Positions 16,689-21,430 of a stretch of DNA of 21,430 nt are shown here, one piece after another. The notes under the pieces were generated by a model, which saw only the letters and a program-made list of their open reading frames with translations, was not told the origin of the DNA and searched no databases. The position numbers and the translations under genes are program-made. Origin of the DNA: an uncultured Phascolarctobacterium sp. (lineage in GTDB: Bacteria > Bacillota > Negativicutes > Acidaminococcales > Acidaminococcaceae); contig NZ_CAJMEH010000032.1 in the NCBI RefSeq assembly GCF_905212365.1, forward strand, positions 1 through 21,430, written 5' to 3'. How positions within the stretch are numbered: the first letter of the stretch is position 1; each line of letters begins with the position of its first letter.

Positions 16689-17615
16689 TTACAAAATACG
16701 CCATAAATATACGGCATAGCACGCCAGCATCAGCGCCCCGCACCACCGGTTCAGGCGGTACTTAGGCAGCACGCACAGCCACAGCAGCGCTGCCGTGCCG
16801 ATGGCAACATAAGAGTCGAACTGAAACGCGGCTGCAAAGGGTATATCGATAATCAGCGCCGACAAGCCGACGACAAACAGTATATTAAAGATATTGCTGC
16901 CCACAATATTGCCGATGGCGATATCCGCATTGCCCCGGCGCGCCGCCGTCACCGAGGTAACCAGCTCCGGCAGGCTGGTTCCCAGCGCCACGATGGTCAG
17001 TCCGATAAAGCGTTCGCTGAGCCCAGCGTAAGCGGCAATAGCGCTCGCGGCGTTGACGGTCAGATTACTGCCGGCAATAATTACCACAAGGCCGCCCGCC
17101 GTTGCCAGCAAGCAGCGCTGCAAGGAATAGCCGTATTCCTGCAAATCGTCGTCCACCTTATTTTTAACAGCCATAGTATAAAGATAAATAAGATAAACGG
17201 CAAAGGCCAGGCACAGCACCATGCCGTCGGCCAGAGAAATGGTACCGTCCACGCCCTGATACAGCAAAAGGACGGTAATGGCAATCACAAAGGGCAGCTC
17301 CACCCGCACGGTCGATCGAGCCACAGCCAGAGGCGTAATCACCGCCGCCAGACCCAAAATAATCAGGATATTCATAATGTTGCTGCCTACAATATTGCCG
17401 ATGGTAATATCCGCGCTGCCCTTAATAGCCGCGGCGATACTTACGGCAGCCTCCGGCGCGCTGGTTCCCATGGCGACGATGGTCAGCCCCACCACCAGCT
17501 GCGGTATGCCAAAGCGGGTAGCGATGCCCGCCGCACCCTCTACAAACCAATCGGCGCCCTTGCCTAAAAGCACAAAACCCAACGTCAGCAACGCGAACTG
17601 CAATAATAATTCCAT
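16689..17615 (-). CDS. Na+/Ca2+ (cation/calcium) antiporter, YrbG-like
   Basis: Inner-membrane exchanger of the CaCA superfamily, which moves Ca2+ out in exchange for Na+ or H+. The protein is almost wholly hydrophobic, with about ten membrane segments in two inverted halves joined by a charged loop (KNKVDDDLQE, ~151-160). Each half carries the ion-binding alpha repeat: GTSAPE (50-55) with GNIVGSN (73-79), and GTSLPE (212-217) with GNIVGSN (235-241). Both key glutamates are present. The length of 308 residues is typical. GAGGGGG precedes the ATG, which is 11 nt from the yaaA stop, so the two genes are probably co-transcribed. The ion preference cannot be read from the sequence. Confidence 0.92.
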   Translation of the reverse strand: MELLLQFALLTLGFVLLGKGADWFVEGAAGIATRFGIPQLVVGLTIVAMGTSAPEAAVSIAAAIKGSADITIGNIVGSNIMNILIILGLAAVITPLAVARSTVRVELPFVIAITVLLLYQGVDGTISLADGMVLCLAFAVYLIYLYTMAVKNKVDDDLQEYGYSLQRCLLATAGGLVVIIAGSNLTVNAASAIAAYAGLSERFIGLTIVALGTSLPELVTSVTAARRGNADIAIGNIVGSNIFNILFVVGLSALIIDIPFAAAFQFDSYVAIGTAALLWLCVLPKYRLNRWCGALMLACYAVYLWRIL

Positions 17616-17626
17616 AGTTCCCCCTC

Positions 17627-18367
17627 TTACTTCACAAAAACAAATTCGTTAGCGGATGAAAGCTCCGGCCGGTAGCGGTAGCCATAGGTATCAAAGGCTT
17701 GTACCTCCTCCGGACTTTGGGCGTTATGCCCGGCGCACCAGCGCACCATACTGCCCCGCGCCATTTTGGCCTCCGTTGCCTTCACTCTGTAGCCGCCGTC
17801 AAGCTTAGCGCAGCCAAAAATGCAGGTGACAAAGCGCACATCGTCCGTCAGATAAGGCTCTACTGCCTTACTGTATTCCTTGGACGCCAAATTCAAAAGC
17901 ACCTTATCCTCTGCCGTCAGCGCGTCGTAAAGGCTGCGTCCCCAAAACTGGTACAGATTTTTACTGCCAGCCGCCGCCAGCTTGGCCTGCATTTCCAAAC
18001 GGTACGGAACCACACCGTCCGCAGCCTTTAATAAGCCGTAAAAACCGGATAAAATGCGCAAGTGCTTACACACATACTCCCAGGCGTCCCACTCCAGCAC
18101 CCGCGGCCCCATGTGCGTATACTGCAGTCCTACATAGGCCAGAACTGCGGGCGTAAGATTACGCTCCAGCTGCATATTCTTAATGCGCTCGTAATTCTGC
18201 TGCGCCAAAGCGTCGTTGCAGACCCACAGCTTTTGCAGCTCCGGCAGGCTCATCTGCCGCATAGCGGCCAACAAAAGCTTGGTGCGCTCCAAAAACTGCG
18301 GCACATTGCAGGAGCAGGCGTCAGTATCCACCTGCATCTGCTTGGCAGGAGAAATGATAATCTGCAT
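17627..18367 (-). CDS. yaaA: Peroxide stress protein YaaA (DUF328/UPF0246)
   Basis: Cytoplasmic protein that in E. coli limits free iron and oxidative DNA damage during peroxide stress. The N-terminus MQIIISPAKQM carries the family's ISPAK start. Further family marks are LRILSGFYGLLKAADG, PYRLEMQAKL and LYQFWG, then NLASKEYSKAV. The C-terminus GYRYRPELSSANEFVFVK matches the family ending in style. At 246 residues it is complete. GAGGT lies 6 nt before the ATG. It is the first gene of a likely two-gene unit with the antiporter. The link between the two functions, metal handling and stress, is only suggestive. Confidence 0.95.
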   Translation of the reverse strand: MQIIISPAKQMQVDTDACSCNVPQFLERTKLLLAAMRQMSLPELQKLWVCNDALAQQNYERIKNMQLERNLTPAVLAYVGLQYTHMGPRVLEWDAWEYVCKHLRILSGFYGLLKAADGVVPYRLEMQAKLAAAGSKNLYQFWGRSLYDALTAEDKVLLNLASKEYSKAVEPYLTDDVRFVTCIFGCAKLDGGYRVKATEAKMARGSMVRWCAGHNAQSPEEVQAFDTYGYRYRPELSSANEFVFVK

Positions 18368-18423
18368 AGTTTTACCTCAATTATACTTCAATATTTATCC
18401 ATAAAAGAATTTTTCGCTCTCCA

Positions 18424-18453
18424 ATTATAGCATAAAAGCACAGGCAGTAAAAG
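18424..18453 (-). promoter_or_regulatory. Promoter of yaaA
   Basis: A minus-strand extended -10, TGCTATAAT (hexamer at plus 18424-18429), with a weak TTTACT/TTTTAC -35 about 16-17 bp upstream. The transcript leader to the yaaA ATG would be about 50 nt. No clear operator, such as a Fur- or PerR-like palindrome, was noticed. Confidence 0.6.
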
Positions 18454-18525
18454 TAAATCAGTCTGTTTTTTGACAACTACGTGCCATTTGTATTACAACA
18501 AAGGAGGCCAATAATTTTAAATAGC

Positions 18526-18565
18526 AGCAAAAAGCGAAGCCAGCTATTAAAAGCGGCTTCGCTTT
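18526..18565 (-). terminator. Terminator of the DUF4143 ATPase-like gene
   Basis: A perfect 11-bp stem, AAAGCGAAGCC at 18531-18541 and GGCTTCGCTTT at 18555-18565, with a 13-nt loop. On the minus strand it is followed by TTTTTGC. It lies immediately after the stop at 18570. Confidence 0.85.
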
Positions 18566-18569
18566 AAAT

Positions 18570-19739
18570 CTATAATTGCTCTGTATTAACCTGCCATATT
18601 TCTTCCGTCAGCTCACGGCACTCTCCGCCTAAAGTCAGCACGCAGCCAACTCCCTGCCCGCAGCCGCATTCCTGCGCATAGGGCTGCAAAGCGGCAAACA
18701 GCTTACCAACCTTACGCACGTTAAACGGCCCATGGCAAATCAGCATAGGATAAATCACTCTATCCAGCCGCAAAATAACGCTGACCTCCTTGCGGTTGGA
18801 GTCACGGTAAAATTTCATATCCGGCATTATCCCCTGCTGCAAATAGCTTTCCCGCAGCAGGTTCAGCACATAATTTTCATACAACCCCTTAAAATACAGG
18901 CTGGAAAGCAACGCCCCCGCATCGCGCAGCTGCAAAAGATGAGCCGCCACGCCAGTATCCCTGAAATACAGCTTCGGCGCCTTTACCAAACGCTTGCCAG
19001 CCAATTGCTCTATAGACGGCAGCAAATAAATCACGCCTGCTCCAGCCAAAAGCTTCAGCCATTGCTTGGCCGTAGGCGAACTGATACCCACGCCGTCCGA
19101 CAGTACGGCATAATTTACTACGCCGCCGGCCATACCGGCAGCAGCGCATAAAAAGCGAAAGAATTTCAGCTCGTCCCGCGCCGGTGTCAGCTTCATAATG
19201 CTTTGCTGCAATATCCGCCGCACATAAGCTGCCATCGCTTCCTTGCCATCCACAGCAAATAAATTGCCGCGCATAATAGCCGCAAGCATATCCTGCCGCG
19301 GCTGCCGCTGCCCTATTCTCTGCAAATACTTTTCTCCCGGCACAAAAGGCAAGCTATCCGCCCCGCTATTTGCTAAAGGTAAATCCAGCCAAGCGATTCT
19401 GCCAAAAGCATTATCAGGCAGCTCCTCCTGCAAAGCAGCGCTTTGGGTACAGCCGGCTATCAGCCTGGCAACCGGAAAATTCTCTTCCAATAAACAAGGC
19501 AGTAAAAATGACACATGCTGCACATTAGCAAGATAAGCAGGCAGCGGCAAGCCCTGCACAAAAAGCCCGGGATTTTGCTCCGCCTGCAACCGCACGCCGG
19601 GCAAAGAGCAATCCACCAGGTTATACTCTGCCGTCAGCTCACGCAGCAAGGCCTTTTGGTAGTCGCTGCCGCAAGTACGCAGAACCGCCAGTTTATTATT
19701 TAATTGTAGTTTGCGAATGATCTGTTGCAAAGTATGCAT
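18570..19739 (-). CDS. Degenerate AAA_14/DUF4143-type protein lacking Walker A
   Basis: The C-terminal part fits DUF4143 proteins: KLYFRDTGVAAHLL (~256-269), a GLYENYVLNLL segment (~285-295) and FYRDSNRKEVSVIL (~310-323). A winged-helix-like segment (DGVGISSPTAKQWLKLL) precedes it. Such proteins normally start with an AAA_14 ATPase with a GxxxxGKT motif. Here that place reads LRTCGSDYQKALL, with no P-loop, although the rest of the domain can be followed by length. In the DUF4143 core the usual acidic residue after KEV is Ser. The ATG at 19739 is chosen because AAAGG stands 5 nt before it; the frame opens to 19775. The frame is intact over 389 codons, so it may be kept for a non-ATPase role. 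Function unknown. Confidence 0.75.
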   Translation of the reverse strand: MHTLQQIIRKLQLNNKLAVLRTCGSDYQKALLRELTAEYNLVDCSLPGVRLQAEQNPGLFVQGLPLPAYLANVQHVSFLLPCLLEENFPVARLIAGCTQSAALQEELPDNAFGRIAWLDLPLANSGADSLPFVPGEKYLQRIGQRQPRQDMLAAIMRGNLFAVDGKEAMAAYVRRILQQSIMKLTPARDELKFFRFLCAAAGMAGGVVNYAVLSDGVGISSPTAKQWLKLLAGAGVIYLLPSIEQLAGKRLVKAPKLYFRDTGVAAHLLQLRDAGALLSSLYFKGLYENYVLNLLRESYLQQGIMPDMKFYRDSNRKEVSVILRLDRVIYPMLICHGPFNVRKVGKLFAALQPYAQECGCGQGVGCVLTLGGECRELTEEIWQVNTEQL

Positions 19740-19878
19740 AATTACCTTTCTTTTAACGCATCTTATATCGCACAAAGCTTCAGATATGCACTGCCAACTT
19801 TTTGCAGTTCTTCATTTAATTTACAAAGCACTACGTTTTAGCATCAAAACAAATCGCTTATGCAAAAAATGATTTATT

Positions 19879-19911
19879 TTGATAGAATTTGTTGGACATC
19901 TATGCTATAAT
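19879..19911 (+). promoter_or_regulatory. Promoter of the toxin-antitoxin pair
   Basis: TTGATA (19879-19884) lies 16 bp from TATGCT (19901-19906), which overlaps a perfect TATAAT (19906-19911). GAAGG sits 9 nt before the antitoxin ATG. RelB-type antitoxins normally bind their own promoter, but I could not define a clear operator palindrome here. Confidence 0.5.
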
Positions 19912-19938
19912 ATAAATTAAGAAAGAAGGTGTTACACT

Positions 19939-20199
19939 ATGGCTCAAGCTATGATTAGCTTCCGTATGGATGCAGAGCTAAAAAAGAATATGGAAACGAC
20001 TTGTAAAAATATGGGATTATCGCTTTCGTCAGCTTTCATATTATTTGCTACCAAAGTAACCAAAGAACAACGAATTCCTTTTGAAATTACGGCAGATCCA
20101 TTTTTCTGTGCAGAAAATATGGCTCGATTAAAGCATGCTATCGACGATATTAAGGCAGGCCGTAATCTAACTGAACACGAATTAATGGAGGTGGAATAA
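19939..20199 (+). CDS. RelB/DinJ-family antitoxin
   Basis: An 86-residue antitoxin. The N-terminus (MISFRMDAELKKNMETTC) forms the beta strand and first helix of a ribbon-helix-helix DNA-binding fold, followed by GLSLSSAFILFATKV and RIPFEI, typical of RelB/DinJ. The C-terminal part (ENMARLKHAIDDIKAGR, then HELMEVE) is the likely toxin-wrapping tail. The role is to neutralise the downstream toxin and repress the operon. The stop overlaps the toxin ATG by one base (TAATG), so translation is coupled. The partner is YoeB rather than RelE or YafQ, a mixed pairing that also occurs elsewhere in Bacillota as far as I know. Confidence 0.92.
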   Translation: MAQAMISFRMDAELKKNMETTCKNMGLSLSSAFILFATKVTKEQRIPFEITADPFFCAENMARLKHAIDDIKAGRNLTEHELMEVE

Positions 20200-20462
20200 T
20201 GCCAAAAATATGGCACGACCAGGCTTGGGAAGACTATATTTATTGGCAAAATCAAGATAAGAAAACGCTCAAAAAAATCAATAATCTTCTTAAAGATATC
20301 TCTAGAAATGGCTACCAATGCACAGGCAAAGCAGAGCCGCTAAAGGGAGACTTATCGGGATTTTACAGCGTGCGAATTGACAGTAAAAACAGGATTGTTT
20401 TTAGAATAAATAACGACAATATCGAAATAGCTCAATGCGGTTCGCACTATCGTGATAAATAA
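20199..20462 (+). CDS. yoeB: YoeB-family mRNA-cleaving toxin
   Basis: An 87-residue ribosome-dependent endoribonuclease of the Txe/YoeB family, which cleaves mRNA in the ribosomal A site. The alignment with E. coli YoeB is clear across the whole length: WEDYIYWQ near the start, KKINNLLKDI, then EPLKGDLSGF and the C-terminal CGSHY. The catalytic residues of E. coli YoeB, Glu46, Arg65 and His83, and the following Tyr84, fall at the same numbers here. The toxin is therefore predicted to be active and dependent on the antitoxin encoded just upstream. A strong terminator follows within 15 bp of the stop. Confidence 0.96.
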   Translation: MPKIWHDQAWEDYIYWQNQDKKTLKKINNLLKDISRNGYQCTGKAEPLKGDLSGFYSVRIDSKNRIVFRINNDNIEIAQCGSHYRDK

Positions 20463-20474
20463 ATTAAGTACCTT

Positions 20475-20500
20475 AAAGGACGGCGCAGGCCGTCCTTTTT
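20475..20500 (+). terminator. Terminator between yoeB and galU
   Basis: A perfect 10-bp stem, AAAGGACGGC at 20475-20484 and GCCGTCCTTT at 20489-20498, with loop GCAG. TTTTT is on the plus strand, so it serves yoeB. The galU stop at 20499-20501 touches the same element, which may also slow transcription arriving from the minus strand, with a weaker T-run. Confidence 0.85.
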
Positions 20501-21368
20501 ATTTCACTATCCCCTGCAAATACGCCAAAAACTTATCCTTTAAATCCTCCCGGCGCATGGCGTACTCTACCATAGCCTCCAAATAGCCCTGCTTATCGCC
20601 CACATCGTAGCGGCTGCCTACAAAATCATAAGCGTACATAGCCTGCCGCTGCGCCAAAACCTTCAAAGCGTCTGTCAGTTGAATCTCGCCGCCGCGGCCC
20701 GGCGCTGTGTTTTCCAAAATAGTAAAAATCTCCGGCGTAATAATATATCGTCCCAACACGGCTAAACGACTGGGAGCTTCATTTACCGCAGGCTTTTCTA
20801 CCATATCTTTAACACGGAAAATACGTTCCTTGTCAGTCCGCACACTGTCCACAATGCCGTAAGCAGAAACCTTTTCCTGCGGCACAGTCTGACAGCCCAG
20901 AACGCTGCCGCCAACCGCAGCATACACATCTATCAGCTGCTTCAGGCAGGGATAATCGTCATTGTAAACGACATCATCGCCCAAAAGCACGGCAAAGGGC
21001 TCGCTGCCAACAAAGGCTTTGGCGCATAAAATAGCATGACCTAAGCTCTTGGCCTCCTTCTGCCGGATAAAATGGATATCAATATCCGCTATCTCCTGCA
21101 CCAGCTGCAGCAGCTCATCCTTATTATGTTCCGCTAAATTGGCTTCCAGTTCCGAACTTCTGTCAAAATGATCCTCAATAGCGCGTTTAGTTCTGCTGGT
21201 AACGATTAAGATTTCAGTAATACCGCTGGCTAACGCTTCCTCGATAATATATTGGATCGTAGGCTTATCCACAATGGGCAGCATTTCCTTAGGGCAGGCT
21301 TTAGTCGCGGGCAAGAAGCGAGTTCCTAAGCCTGCGGCGGGAATAACGGCTTTTCTAATTTTTGGCAT
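20499..21368 (-). CDS. galU: UTP-glucose-1-phosphate uridylyltransferase
   Basis: Makes UDP-glucose from UTP and glucose-1-phosphate for cell-envelope and exopolysaccharide sugars. The N-terminal nucleotidyltransferase signature AGLGTRFLPATKACPKEML lies at about 12-30, followed by KPTIQYIIEEA. LLGDDVVYND near 130 carries metal- and sugar-binding acidic residues, and VEKPAVNEAPS with GRYI follows near 190-210. At 289 residues it is of standard length and complete. AAAGGATG precedes the ATG. It runs convergently with the toxin gene. Its promoter should lie in the AT-rich sequence from 21,369 to the window edge, where I could not fix the hexamers with confidence. Confidence 0.97.
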   Translation of the reverse strand: MPKIRKAVIPAAGLGTRFLPATKACPKEMLPIVDKPTIQYIIEEALASGITEILIVTSRTKRAIEDHFDRSSELEANLAEHNKDELLQLVQEIADIDIHFIRQKEAKSLGHAILCAKAFVGSEPFAVLLGDDVVYNDDYPCLKQLIDVYAAVGGSVLGCQTVPQEKVSAYGIVDSVRTDKERIFRVKDMVEKPAVNEAPSRLAVLGRYIITPEIFTILENTAPGRGGEIQLTDALKVLAQRQAMYAYDFVGSRYDVGDKQGYLEAMVEYAMRREDLKDKFLAYLQGIVK

Positions 21369-21430
21369 TGTAAATCATCCTTTATTTATATTTTTAATTA
21401 TCTGAATAATTTTATATTAATTTTTATAAA

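Noticed and set aside
1..21430. CRISPR arrays, tRNA or rRNA genes, insertion-sequence transposases
   Set aside because: No regularly spaced repeats, no cloverleaf-like segment and no transposase motif were noticed on either strand.

Overview
The window reads as a chromosome segment of a low-to-mid GC Bacillota, most plausibly a gut Negativicutes of the Phascolarctobacterium/Acidaminococcus type. That placement rests on the general character of the S2, EF-Ts, YaaA and GalU proteins and on the sequence style; it was not tested by any search.

Left part (about 180-14,400): one long minus-strand operon, read right to left from a promoter at about 14,400. In transcription order it holds an unrecognised ~820-residue protein, BrxP (PP-loop PAPS-reductase-like enzyme with a ferredoxin-type Fe-S module), BrxC (very large P-loop ATPase), PglZ (alkaline-phosphatase-superfamily protein), a short BrxL (AAA+), a 65-residue protein with two CxxC motifs, and a DndA/IscS-like cysteine desulfurase. 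The genes abut or overlap. The order brxP-brxC-pglZ-brxL is the BREX type 4 phage-defence core. No PglX methyltransferase is present. A cysteine desulfurase and a DndC/SspD-like sulfur-transfer enzyme in one operon argue that this BREX marks DNA by phosphorothioation rather than methylation. The first gene and the 65-residue gene are the least understood parts.

The ~470 bp between the operon and tsf is a junction. It carries a small ORF with a good Shine-Dalgarno sequence, an antitoxin-like fragment, a GC-rich plus-strand coding-like remnant and two back-to-back terminators.

Right part (about 14,850-21,370): housekeeping genes, mostly on the minus strand. They are rpsB-tsf with promoter and terminator, yaaA plus a Na+/Ca2+ exchanger, a DUF4143-type ATPase whose Walker A motif is gone, and galU at the edge. 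A plus-strand RelB/DinJ-YoeB toxin-antitoxin pair sits between the ATPase and galU.
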